A program made the position numbers and the translations under genes. This document shows positions 17,382 through 25,012 of a stretch of 64,000 nt of DNA, piece by piece. Source of the stretch: Ectothiorhodospira lacustris (lineage in GTDB: Bacteria; Pseudomonadota; Gammaproteobacteria; Ectothiorhodospirales; Ectothiorhodospiraceae). The stretch spans positions 62,001 through 126,000 of the forward strand of contig NZ_JAJNQN010000009.1 in NCBI RefSeq assembly GCF_022227845.1. The letters are read 5' to 3'. The notes beneath the pieces are model-generated. The model was not told where the DNA came from, did no database searches, and saw nothing but the letters and a program-made list of their open reading frames with translations. Each line of letters opens with the position of its first letter. Position 1 is the stretch's first letter.

Positions 17382-20189
17382 ATGGCCAGACGTACACTGA
17401 TCAACACGATCGTCGTTGCACTGGGTGGCGGCATGGTGCTGTTCAGTGTGTTGGCGGTGGTGCTGACCATCCAGGGTACCCGTCAGGCCACGCTGGCGGA
17501 ATTGCAGCGAGGTTTTGATCGCAGTGCAGCCCTGGCAAGCCTGATCCTGGATCAGGAAATCGAGGGCATCCAGCGCATGAGCAACGAAATCATGCGTCTG
17601 CGCGCCTTGCAGCAGGCGGTACTGGAAGGGCGGCGGGACCTGGCGGAACATCTGTTGTTGCGTCAGATACAGTTGGATCTCCAGGGCGTTTTTGACGGCC
17701 TGGTCATCAGTCGTGAAGAGGATGCCCTGTGGCTGTCCGGAGGCTTTGCCGTCTATCGCAAGGAGGCATTGCTGGAGTGGCTGGCGCTACAGCACGAAAA
17801 CCACAGCGGGTTGTCGGGCAGCCGGCTGCACGAAATGGTGGATGAAGGCGGGCGGTCCCATCTGGTGCTGGTGGTGTCCCAGCATTTTCGCGACCCGGAC
17901 ACCGGGCGCCGGCTGGGCAGTTTCAAGGGGGCTGTGATTCTTTCCGACCGCCCAAGCCTGTTCAATCGGGTCAGGAGCGCGGCCGATCTGCAGGGAGTGG
18001 GATGGATGATTGACAACCATCTCTTTGTCGGACCCCTTCCGGCCGACACTCTGCTGTCCGGGGGCCGGCCCCGGCTGATGGCGTCGACCAATGCCGCCGA
18101 CGGCTTCATTCGCGATGACTCGCTCTACATCGCCCTGCGCCCCTTGAACCTCACCACCATCACCCAGGCGCCGGTCATGATCATGAGTGTGGAAGATCCC
18201 CGTGACGAAGCCCGCATCCTGATCACCGTGATGAGTCTGCTGGCGACGGTCATCGTGATTGTCATGGCGGGGCTCCTGCTGTTTTTGACCCGCTTCGTCG
18301 CCTTGCCCTTGCGCCGCCTGGCCGAGCAGGCGCGGCAGCTATTGCCGGCCGGGCCGTTGCGGCCGCTGAGCAAGCCTCGTTTCCATACCGATGACGAGTT
18401 GGGCCAGCTGGTGAACGCCTTCAATGACCTCATTCGGCGTATCTCGATTCACCAGCACGAACTGGATCGCATGGCGCATTATGACATCCTGACGGGGGTA
18501 CCCAACCGCAGGCTGCTGGCCGACCGCATTTCCCAGGCCATTGCCCGTGCTCGCAGGACTCGCTCCCCCATTGCAATCTGCTATCTGGATCTGGACGGTT
18601 TCAAGCCCATCAATGACCGCTTCGGTCATGCCACGGGAGATCGCCTGCTGCTGGACATTGCCGAGCGTCTCAAGGGCTTGCTGCGGGCCGATGATACCCT
18701 GGCCAGGCTCGGTGGGGATGAGTTCGTGCTTCTGTTCAATAATCTGGGCAGCACGGACGAGGCACATCGTCTTTTCCAGCGCTTACTCATCGCCGTGGCA
18801 GAGCCGGCAATTTTCGACGGGGCCTGTGTGCGATTGTCAGCCAGTATGGGGGTTACCTTCTTTCCCGAGGACGATAACGACGCCGATACGCTGATCAGGC
18901 ATGCGGATCAAGCCATGTATCAGGCCAAGGAGGCCGGTAAGAACCGGTACGCCATCTTTGATATGGACCAGAGTCTGCGGCATCAGGGGCGGTTGGAGTT
19001 CATCAAGTCCATGGAAGCCGGTCTGCGGGAGGCACAGTTCCTGTTGCACTATCAGCCCAGGGTCGACCTGGTCAGCGGCAGAGTGACTGGCGCCGAGGCC
19101 CTGCTGCGGTGGCAGCACCCGCAACGGGGCTTGCTCATGCCCGCCAGCTTCTTGGACGATCTGAGCAGCAGCGGGCTGGAACCGCGCATCGGCCGCTGGG
19201 TCATTGAGCAGGCACTCTGCCAGATGGCACAGTGGCAGGCACAGGGATTGCGTCTGAGCATCAGCGTCAACATCAGTGCCCATCATCTTCTTGAACCGGG
19301 CTTTGCCGGTTGTCTGGAGTCGGCACTGGCGCGCTACCCTCAGTTGCCACGGGAATCACTGGAATGCGAAATTCTGGAGAGCGCTACCTTCAGCGACCTC
19401 TACAAGGCCGGCAGCGTCGTTGCCCAATGCAAGAAACTGGGGGTTCGGTTCGCGCTGGATGACTTCGGTACGGGCTACTCCTCGCTGGCCTATTTTCGCA
19501 CCTTGCCGGTGGATGTGCTCAAGATCGATCGTAGCTTTGTCATGGACATGCTGGAAGACCCCAACGATCTGGATATCGTCGAAAGCATCGTGGGCCTGGC
19601 GGCCACCTTCAATAAGGACATCATCGCTGAAGGGGTGGAAAACATGGAACAGGCCGCTTTCCTCATCCGACTGGGATGTCGCCATGTCCAGGGATACGGC
19701 ATTGCACGTCCCATGCCTCAGGAGGCACTGCCTGCCTGGATTCGAGAATGGACGTACAATCGGCCGGTACTGCCGGTCCATCTTGGCGGGGGTCTGGAAG
19801 GGGACCTGAACCTGTCAGTAGCAGTACGCGGCTATCAGCGCTGGTTTGAGAATGTGATGCTCAGAATTCAGGAAGGCAGTCCGCCCCCGGATGATCTGTT
19901 CAATACCCGTTTTGTGCGTTGGTATAACGGTAGTGGCTCGGCCCGCTACGGTATGTATGAAGCCTTCTCGGACCTGTGGGGAGCCCATGCCAGGGTGCAC
20001 GAACTGCTGTTATCTCTAGTGGGTCCGACAAGAGCGGGCGCATGGCCCCAACGGCTGCATGGTCGTCGACCCGAGCTTGAGGCGGCTCGGGATGCCGTGT
20101 TGGCGTGTTTTGTCCGGCTGGAGCGCCGCGGTGCTTTGGAGGAGGGCAAGAGTGTCCAGCGGCATCCGACGAATGCAGCGCGCAGATAG
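17382..20189 (+). CDS. LuxP-coupled membrane GGDEF-EAL protein with CZB-like C-terminus
   Basis: A 935-residue inner-membrane c-di-GMP enzyme. It has TM1 (about 8-30), a large periplasmic domain (about 31-280), TM2 (about 284-305) and HAMP (about 306-360). A GGDEF cyclase domain follows (about 365-525) with GGDEF at 444-448 and an intact inhibitory site RADD five residues before it. An EAL phosphodiesterase domain (about 540-785) has EAL at 572-574, DDFGTGYSSL and AEGVE. Both catalytic domains look competent. The C-terminal 110 residues resemble a CZB zinc-binding domain but with two ligands changed (Y818, T842; H869 and H873 kept). Its position 18 nt after luxP suggests it takes the place of LuxQ. 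V. cholerae NspS-MbaA is a precedent for this layout. Confidence 0.9.
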   Translation: MARRTLINTIVVALGGGMVLFSVLAVVLTIQGTRQATLAELQRGFDRSAALASLILDQEIEGIQRMSNEIMRLRALQQAVLEGRRDLAEHLLLRQIQLDLQGVFDGLVISREEDALWLSGGFAVYRKEALLEWLALQHENHSGLSGSRLHEMVDEGGRSHLVLVVSQHFRDPDTGRRLGSFKGAVILSDRPSLFNRVRSAADLQGVGWMIDNHLFVGPLPADTLLSGGRPRLMASTNAADGFIRDDSLYIALRPLNLTTITQAPVMIMSVEDPRDEARILITVMSLLATVIVIVMAGLLLFLTRFVALPLRRLAEQARQLLPAGPLRPLSKPRFHTDDELGQLVNAFNDLIRRISIHQHELDRMAHYDILTGVPNRRLLADRISQAIARARRTRSPIAICYLDLDGFKPINDRFGHATGDRLLLDIAERLKGLLRADDTLARLGGDEFVLLFNNLGSTDEAHRLFQRLLIAVAEPAIFDGACVRLSASMGVTFFPEDDNDADTLIRHADQAMYQAKEAGKNRYAIFDMDQSLRHQGRLEFIKSMEAGLREAQFLLHYQPRVDLVSGRVTGAEALLRWQHPQRGLLMPASFLDDLSSSGLEPRIGRWVIEQALCQMAQWQAQGLRLSISVNISAHHLLEPGFAGCLESALARYPQLPRESLECEILESATFSDLYKAGSVVAQCKKLGVRFALDDFGTGYSSLAYFRTLPVDVLKIDRSFVMDMLEDPNDLDIVESIVGLAATFNKDIIAEGVENMEQAAFLIRLGCRHVQGYGIARPMPQEALPAWIREWTYNRPVLPVHLGGGLEGDLNLSVAVRGYQRWFENVMLRIQEGSPPPDDLFNTRFVRWYNGSGSARYGMYEAFSDLWGAHARVHELLLSLVGPTRAGAWPQRLHGRRPELEAARDAVLACFVRLERRGALEEGKSVQRHPTNAARR

Positions 20190-20587
20190 CGGGCTTATCT
20201 CAAGTGCTTTATCGCTGAGAAGGGCTAAGTTCCAACCGTGCAAGGAGAAACCGGCGCTATCCACAGAAGCTGTGGATAAGTGTGTGGATAGCGTGTCGGA
20301 AACCGTTGCCGGAGGCCGCCATCCCGAGGCTTGTCTTAAAATGGTCATGAAATGATCAAATTTATTAAATCAAGTGAAATCATTTGCTTGTTGTCTTTTT
20401 CAGGTTTGCAGGAAACAGGAGTTGACAGTTGGGAGCCGGATGGTTTATGAGTTTGCCCGTCTGTGTATAAACCCTTGGGCCGGCTGTTCGAATGCGTTGC
20501 AGATCGGCTTTCCAGGCGGGCCTATGGCCACTGTAGGGCCGGACTGCTAACATGGCTCCACCCTCTCCGTTGCTCCTGGAGTCATGC
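20190..20587 (+). other. Non-coding region with a DnaA-box cluster and AT-rich block
   Basis: No gene was recognised here. Four sites match or nearly match the DnaA box TTATNCACA: CTATCCACA (20257-20265, one mismatch), TGTGGATAA (20271-20279, exact on minus), TGTGGATAG (20283-20291, one mismatch) and TGTGTATAA (20462-20470, fits consensus on minus). An AT-rich block lies between them (about 20338-20405). This resembles a replication-origin layout. However, dnaA, dnaN, gyrB, rnpA, rpmH and mnmG are all absent from the window, so a DnaA-titration or regulatory locus is equally possible. Confidence 0.5.
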
Positions 20588-21022
20588 ATGATGCGTGTCC
20601 TTCGTCCGGTTTTCATCGCCGGCACCCTTCTGATGCTGTCCCACGGCGCCCTGGCGACGGATCTCAACATCCAGCCGGGCGACTGGGAATTCACCAACGT
20701 CACCCGCATCCTGGGCGACTCCCCCTTCCCTGAGCACACCACCACCAACCGGCAGTGCATCACGGCGGAAGACGTTGCCAAGGGACCTCAATTCATGGAC
20801 CTGAGCGAACACTGCGACATGTCCAACCTCCAGGTCACTTCCGGCACCATGCGCTACGACATGCTCTGCCGGGAAAACGGCATGGAAGTTCAGATGACGG
20901 CTGACATGACCTTTCAGGGCGATCGCCTGAGCGGGCAGGTCAATGCCGAGCTGGAAGGCCCCATGGGCAGGATGCCCATGCAGACGGACATCACAGCCCG
21001 CAGGGTAGGTGACTGCCCCTGA
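20588..21022 (+). CDS. DUF3617 family exported protein
   Basis: A 144-residue protein with a signal peptide (VLRPVFIAGTLLMLSHGALA) and the usual DUF3617 features: LNIQPGDWEFTN (family start P-G-x-W-x), a Cys pair in RQCITAEDVA and EHCDMSNL, and a later Cys in MLCRENG. The family is periplasmic with no known function. The tandem ATG ATG at 20588/20591 follows GGAG (20578-20581). I used the first. It lies downstream of the DnaA-box region. Confidence 0.8.
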   Translation: MMRVLRPVFIAGTLLMLSHGALATDLNIQPGDWEFTNVTRILGDSPFPEHTTTNRQCITAEDVAKGPQFMDLSEHCDMSNLQVTSGTMRYDMLCRENGMEVQMTADMTFQGDRLSGQVNAELEGPMGRMPMQTDITARRVGDCP

Positions 21023-21111
21023 AGTGCGGAGTCAACGGGCCGCCGTGTAGGGTATAAGGGTTTAGGTCCGCCGGACCCGGGGCAGGGAAGCGTCACAGGA
21101 CCACTTCGATC

Positions 21112-21468
21112 ATGTTGCAGGCCATCATCCTTATCCTGCTGTGCCAGCTTGCCGGCGAAGTGACGGTCTTGTTGCTGGGTCTGCCTTTCCCCGGGCCGGT
21201 GCTGGGCATGTTGCTGATGTTCGTCGGTCTGTTGATCCGCGGTGAAACGCCGCCGGCGCTGAAAGCATTCAGTGACAGCCTGCTGCGCTACCTGGCCTTG
21301 CTGTTTGTGCCCGCGGGTGTCGGTCTGATGGTGCATTTCGGCCTGGTGGCCCGGGACTGGCTGCCCATTCTGGCGGCGCTGGTGGCCAGCACCGCCTTGG
21401 CAATGATGGTAACCATGGTGGTGCTCTCTGCGCTCATTCGGCTGCGGGAGCGTCGCCATGGACGATGA
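21112..21468 (+). CDS. lrgA: CidA/LrgA family holin-like membrane protein
   Basis: A small integral membrane protein (118 residues, four helices) with the family pattern LCQLAGEVTVLLLGLPFPGPVLGMLLMF (residues about 10-37) and LLRYLALLFVPAGVGLMVHF. Members were linked to control of murein hydrolase activity in Gram-positive bacteria and more recently to pyruvate or small-acid transport. The role here is not known. It overlaps the next gene, lrgB, by 11 nt, the usual gene pair. Confidence 0.92.
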   Translation: MLQAIILILLCQLAGEVTVLLLGLPFPGPVLGMLLMFVGLLIRGETPPALKAFSDSLLRYLALLFVPAGVGLMVHFGLVARDWLPILAALVASTALAMMVTMVVLSALIRLRERRHGR

Positions 21469-22192
21469 GTTCACCGATATATGGGCCTTTCTCGCCGCCA
21501 GCCCTCTGCTCTGGCTCACCATGACCTTGGTAGTCTTTCAGCTCAGCCTCTGGCTCAACCGGCGTCTGGGCGGCAGTATGGTCCTGCATCCCGTCCTGCT
21601 GTCCATGGCCCTGCTGATCGGCATCCTGCTCCTGACGGGGACGGACTACGACACCTACTTCGCCGGTGCCCAGTTCATCCACTTCATGCTGGGACCCGCC
21701 ACGGTGGCGCTGGCCATACCCCTCTATGAAAACCGCCACCAGATCCGGCAGCTGTTGATCCCTCTGCTGGTTGCGGGTGTTGTCGGTGCTTTCGTTGCCG
21801 CCGGGAGTGCGGTCATGGTGGCTGCCGCTCTCGGGGCGGATCGCGTCACCCTGCTGTCCCTGGCGCCCAAATCGGTGACTTCGCCCATTGCCATGGGGAT
21901 TGCCGAAAAGCTGGGTGGCTTGCCCTCCCTGACGGCGGCGCTGGTGCTGTTGACGGGGGCCATCGGCTGCATGTTGTCACCCTTGCTCATTCGCCTGCTT
22001 CGCATTCAGGATGACCGGGTCAAGGGCTTTGCCCTGGGGCTGTCTGCGCATGGCTTCGGCACCGCTCAGGCGTTTGGTATCAGCGCCACGGCAGGCGCCT
22101 TTGCCGGACTGGGGCTGAGCCTGGCAGGTATCCTGACCGCCTTCCTGCTTCCCGGTGTCGCACCCTGGCTACCCGGGCTGATGTGGTCTTGA
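21458..22192 (+). CDS. lrgB: LrgB/CidB family membrane protein
   Basis: Partner of the LrgA-like protein: 244 residues, multiple helices. Family motifs are LGPATVALAIPLYENRHQIR (about 71-90), LAPKSVTSPIAMGIAEKLGG (about 135-154) and LGLSAHGFGTAQAFG (about 190-204). It acts with LrgA in the inner membrane. The first 11 nt overlap lrgA, so the two are translationally coupled. No LytTR or LysR-type regulator, often next to lrgAB, is present. Confidence 0.93.
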   Translation: MDDEFTDIWAFLAASPLLWLTMTLVVFQLSLWLNRRLGGSMVLHPVLLSMALLIGILLLTGTDYDTYFAGAQFIHFMLGPATVALAIPLYENRHQIRQLLIPLLVAGVVGAFVAAGSAVMVAAALGADRVTLLSLAPKSVTSPIAMGIAEKLGGLPSLTAALVLLTGAIGCMLSPLLIRLLRIQDDRVKGFALGLSAHGFGTAQAFGISATAGAFAGLGLSLAGILTAFLLPGVAPWLPGLMWS

Positions 22193-22323
22193 CCCGTCGG
22201 GCATGATCGCCGCCCGTCGCCCTGTCTTGCGGATTCGACGGAATTCGCACCTTTCATGGCTTTGACGGCTATGCAAACGCCTATAATCAGATTCTTACCT
22301 GAGCAACAAAATTCGAGACAGCA

Positions 22324-22692
22324 ATGGAAACCACGCCGGCTGCAGAAACCGTGATGGAAGTCTACGTCACCAAATGGGCTCTGACCAAAGGCATTGTCAA
22401 GGTCGGCGCCCAGCATACCTCGGGAGATCAGAAAACCGTCTGCTTCCGGCTGTTTTTCGACGATCTGGGCAAAATATTCACACTGCCCGAATATGCCCAC
22501 GCCGGGGAATGGTTCCACACCCTGGAAGAGGCAAGGGCGCAGGTGGAGAAGATGCGAGCCAAGGAAATAGCCGTGCACAGGCAGGCCATCGACGATCTCA
22601 AGGCGAGGGATATTCCCGTGATCAGTGCCAACAAGGGCATGAGGGGCAGGGGAGGAATGGCCAAGATCAGGGAGGAACTGCTCAGCGACTGA
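22324..22692 (+). CDS. Hypothetical protein
   Basis: A 122-residue soluble protein, not recognised. It starts with VMEVYVTKWALTKGIVKVGA, has aromatic-rich FRLFFDDLGKIFTLPEYAHA and a helical charged second half (TLEEARAQVEKMRAKEIAVH), ending in glycine- and arginine-rich GMRGRGGMAKIREEL. No signal peptide or catalytic motif is seen. It is followed after 141 nt by the opposing antenna genes. No link to them is visible except proximity. Confidence 0.6.
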   Translation: METTPAAETVMEVYVTKWALTKGIVKVGAQHTSGDQKTVCFRLFFDDLGKIFTLPEYAHAGEWFHTLEEARAQVEKMRAKEIAVHRQAIDDLKARDIPVISANKGMRGRGGMAKIREELLSD

Positions 22693-22833
22693 AGTTGCCG
22701 GATAAGCATCGGCTGCTCTATCAGATATCGGGGCTGATGACAGCAAAAGGGGCGAAGATGATGGCCACCAGGGTGGTAACCGTCACCTACGCCCCCAACG
22801 CTCTACTTCAGAGCGGTGAGCCTGCGGGCCTTC

Positions 22834-22971
22834 TTAGTAGAAGGGTCTCCACATGAACACCAGGAAGTGAGCGGCGGCAGCCAAGACCATGAACACGGTG
22901 AAGGTGGTCTTGAACTGCTCGTGGAATTCTTTTGCCTGTTCTTCGGTCAGGCCGGAGATGCTGTTTTCCAT
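22834..22971 (-). CDS. Light-harvesting complex beta subunit (LH2-like)
   Basis: A 45-residue antenna polypeptide that binds bacteriochlorophyll a and carotenoid in the photosynthetic membrane. It matches the LH2 beta peptide of Phaeospirillum molischianum as I recall it: SGLTEEQAKEFHEQFKTTF, then AAAAH, then RPFY. His35 is the B850 bacteriochlorophyll ligand and His17 the upstream conserved histidine. Position 44, Trp in the molischianum peptide, is Phe here. The ATG at 22971 has GAGGA about 8 nt upstream. It follows the alpha gene by 15 nt. Confidence 0.93.
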   Translation of the reverse strand: MENSISGLTEEQAKEFHEQFKTTFTVFMVLAAAAHFLVFMWRPFY

Positions 22972-22986
22972 GATCATAGTCCTCGA

Positions 22987-23172
22987 TTACTCGGAAACGG
23001 TGTAGGTGAGCGGGTTGTAGCTGTCGTTGCTGTACACGACAGCATGAACGGCCAGAGCAACCACGAGAACAGCCATCAGGATCGGCATCAACCAGGTGCC
23101 GGGATTGACAACCAGCCACAGTTTCCAGTCGTCACGGGGATTGCTGGGACTGCTGGGTCTGTACTCACTCAT
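22987..23172 (-). CDS. Light-harvesting complex alpha subunit (LH2-like)
   Basis: A 61-residue antenna polypeptide. SNPRDDWKLWLVVNPGTW (10-27) matches the N-terminal segment of P. molischianum LH2 alpha. Asp15 corresponds to its alpha-Asp6, the B800 bacteriochlorophyll ligand. AVHAVV contains His43, equivalent to alpha-His34, the B850 ligand. The usual Trp 11 residues after that His is replaced (Pro54). GAGAGGG precedes the ATG by about 8 nt. It is the first gene of the pair, so the order is alpha then beta, opposite to the common pucBA/pufBA order. No puf, puh, bch or crt gene is in the window. Confidence 0.92.
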   Translation of the reverse strand: MSEYRPSSPSNPRDDWKLWLVVNPGTWLMPILMAVLVVALAVHAVVYSNDSYNPLTYTVSE

Positions 23173-23363
23173 TGATATCGCCCTCTCAAGATTATAAAAC
23201 CGAGTCTTATTGTGAAGACCAGGCCGCCTGAAGCCGACATGACCACTGACGCGGAAACAGTCAGCTTAAAAACGTCTTTGTGTTTTCAGATGTGGCACTC
23301 GGCGATCCACGGAGGGTGGAGTCCGATCCTGAAAACCTTCTTCTGCTTGCCCCTGTTCCGGGG

Positions 23364-23393
23364 ATGTCGACGGTGTAAACCCTGATTCGACAT
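23364..23393 (-). promoter_or_regulatory. Inverted repeat ATGTCGA/TCGACAT upstream of antenna genes
   Basis: Perfect 7-bp half-sites ATGTCGA (23364-23370) and TCGACAT (23387-23393) separated by 16 bp, about 190-220 bp upstream of the alpha start. This could be an operator. The factor is unknown. Confidence 0.4.
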
Positions 23394-23396
23394 GGG

Positions 23397-23414
23397 CGTC
23401 AGTCTACGTTGACA
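23397..23414 (-). promoter_or_regulatory. Possible PpsR/CrtJ-like site
   Basis: The minus strand reads TGTCAACGTAGACTGACG, which fits TGTCA-N8-TGACA in all but the last base. TGT-N12-ACA is the known site of the photosynthesis repressor PpsR/CrtJ. It lies about 225 bp upstream of the antenna start, far for direct promoter occlusion. The assignment is tentative. Confidence 0.35.
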
Positions 23415-23665
23415 GCACGGGATGTCAAGGGGGCGGTACAGATGGGAATGTGGGGAAAACTACAAACATTCAAAAACCTTGAGCCGGATCAAAAGTGTGT
23501 GGTTTGCCCCCTGCTCGGTCGGCCTGAAATCCGCCCCGGAGCGGGGGGGGGGGCTGCAGCCTGCCGGAAATCCGCCGGGAAACGGCAGCTGATTTTTTTT
23601 CGTGCATTTTTTGAAAAAGCCGCTATAATTCGCCCCCATCACACAGCAGTGTGGTGAATCGATCT

Positions 23666-23742
23666 GGAGTGGTAGTTCAGTTGGTTAGAATACCGGCCTG
23701 TCACGCCGGGGGTCGCGGGTTCGAGTCCCGTCCACTCCGCCA
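23666..23742 (+). tRNA. tRNA-Asp (anticodon GTC)
   Basis: 77 nt: acceptor GGAGTGG pairs with CCACTCC, discriminator G, encoded CCA. The anticodon stem is CCGGC/GCCGG with GTC in the loop, and the T-arm has GGTTCGAGTCC. It is followed 54 nt later by tRNA-Thr, probably cotranscribed. Confidence 0.96.
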
Positions 23743-23796
23743 TCTTAAAAGCCCTGGGGCAGCGCGCTGCGGGGCTTGATGTGTTTCAAGTGTTTT

Positions 23797-23871
<75 letters not shown>

Positions 23872-24037
23872 TCCCCCCCCCCTTGGTTTTCCCTCGTGTC
23901 TTCCATCGTTTCCCGGTGGATTGCTCCCTTGTCTTCAGCATCTTGCTCAATTGAGGCATGATGGTCCCGCAGGCATCGGTGCCCCCTCGTGTGTGGCGTC
24001 CGGATGCCATCCTGGTTAACCGGAATGGGGCTGATCC

Positions 24038-24832
24038 ATGAGTCAAAGAGTGTGTGTGGAAGATCTGGCCATTTTGCTGATTGAGCCGTCGCGGACACAG
24101 CGCCAGATCATCACTCGCTTGCTGTCCGAAGGGCATATCCACAAGATCGAGACCGCCGACAGCGCCGGTGCCGCCCTCGATCTCATGGTTTCCTACATAC
24201 CGGATCTGCTGATTTCCAGTTTTTACATGCCGGACATGGAGGCCCCCGACCTTTTTGCCCGGATGACGGAAGATCCGCGTCTGACGAATATCCCGAAAAT
24301 GGTGATTTCCAGTGAGCAGCACCATGACAAGCTGGATGCGGTGCGTCAGAGTGGTGTGCTGGCCCTCTTGCCCAAGCCGTTTGACCGCAACGATCTGGAG
24401 CGCGCCCTGGCGGTCACTCTGGATTATCTGGAGGAGGAGGAGCTGGATCTGGAAGACCGGGATATCGCCGATGTGCGGGTGTTGCTGGTGGATGATTCGC
24501 GCATGGCGCGCAATCATCTGTGTCGGGTGCTGGAGCGCGTGGGGGTGCAGCATATTGATCAGGTGGAGAACGGCGCCTTGGCCCTTGAGCAGCTCCGCCG
24601 GCATGAATACGACCTGGTGGTAACCGATTACAACATGCCTGTCATGGATGGTCAGGCTCTGGTCAACGAGATCCGCGGTAATCCCGCCTATGTGCATATT
24701 CCGGTGATGATGGTGACGTCCGAGTCGGACGCCTCCCGGCTGTCATCGGTGAAGAAGGCGGGGGTGTCCGCCATCTGCGACAAGCCCTTCGAGGTGGACC
24801 AGGTGCGCAGGTTGTTGCGGCGGATGATCTAG
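24038..24832 (+). CDS. Response regulator with two receiver domains, first one degenerate
   Basis: A 264-residue protein made of two CheY-like receiver domains and nothing else. The first (about 10-130) lacks the phospho-acceptor: the segment LLISSFYMPD has Ser61 where Asp is expected, and the acidic pocket is reduced to Glu16, although Lys113 remains. The second (about 145-264) is canonical: LLVDDSR, Asp197 in VVTDYNMPVMDG, MVTSES and CDKPF. It presumably acts by protein-protein contact, perhaps in chemotaxis-like or phosphorelay signalling. No kinase is adjacent. The start is the ATG at 24038. Confidence 0.88.
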   Translation: MSQRVCVEDLAILLIEPSRTQRQIITRLLSEGHIHKIETADSAGAALDLMVSYIPDLLISSFYMPDMEAPDLFARMTEDPRLTNIPKMVISSEQHHDKLDAVRQSGVLALLPKPFDRNDLERALAVTLDYLEEEELDLEDRDIADVRVLLVDDSRMARNHLCRVLERVGVQHIDQVENGALALEQLRRHEYDLVVTDYNMPVMDGQALVNEIRGNPAYVHIPVMMVTSESDASRLSSVKKAGVSAICDKPFEVDQVRRLLRRMI

Positions 24833-25012
24833 CCGCGCCGGCTTCCGTCGAGGCGTCGCATCAGTCCCGCAGTCGCTGGGGAGGGGGGGGGCAGAAACAC
24901 CTCCATCTGGACCTGCGCCGGGGTGACCGGTCCGCTCACCCTGGATGCAGGGTCATGCAGTCGTCACGGTCACACGATGGTGACACCGGTCGTGTTACCT
25001 GTGGCCAAGCAT

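Larger units (their letters stand above)
23173..23665. other. Non-coding region upstream of the antenna genes and tRNA-Asp
   Basis: 493 nt with no convincing gene on either strand. On the minus side it holds the antenna promoter region, including a TATAAT-like hexamer at 23191-23196 close to the alpha gene and two palindromic elements (listed separately). On the plus side it holds a TATAAT at 23624-23629, likely the -10 of the tRNA-Asp promoter, with no good -35. A run of 11 G lies at 23543-23553. Confidence 0.6.

Noticed and set aside
20190-20587. Chromosomal origin oriC called outright
   Set aside because: DnaA boxes are convincing but no origin-linked gene is near. Kept as a finding, not as an origin feature.
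21112-22192. Prophage holin genes
   Set aside because: The pair is a chromosomal lrgA/lrgB couple. No phage gene is nearby.
23409-23657. 82-codon plus-strand frame in the antenna upstream region
   Set aside because: It crosses the G11 run and the tRNA-Asp -10 element, has no ribosome-binding site and no recognisable protein pattern.
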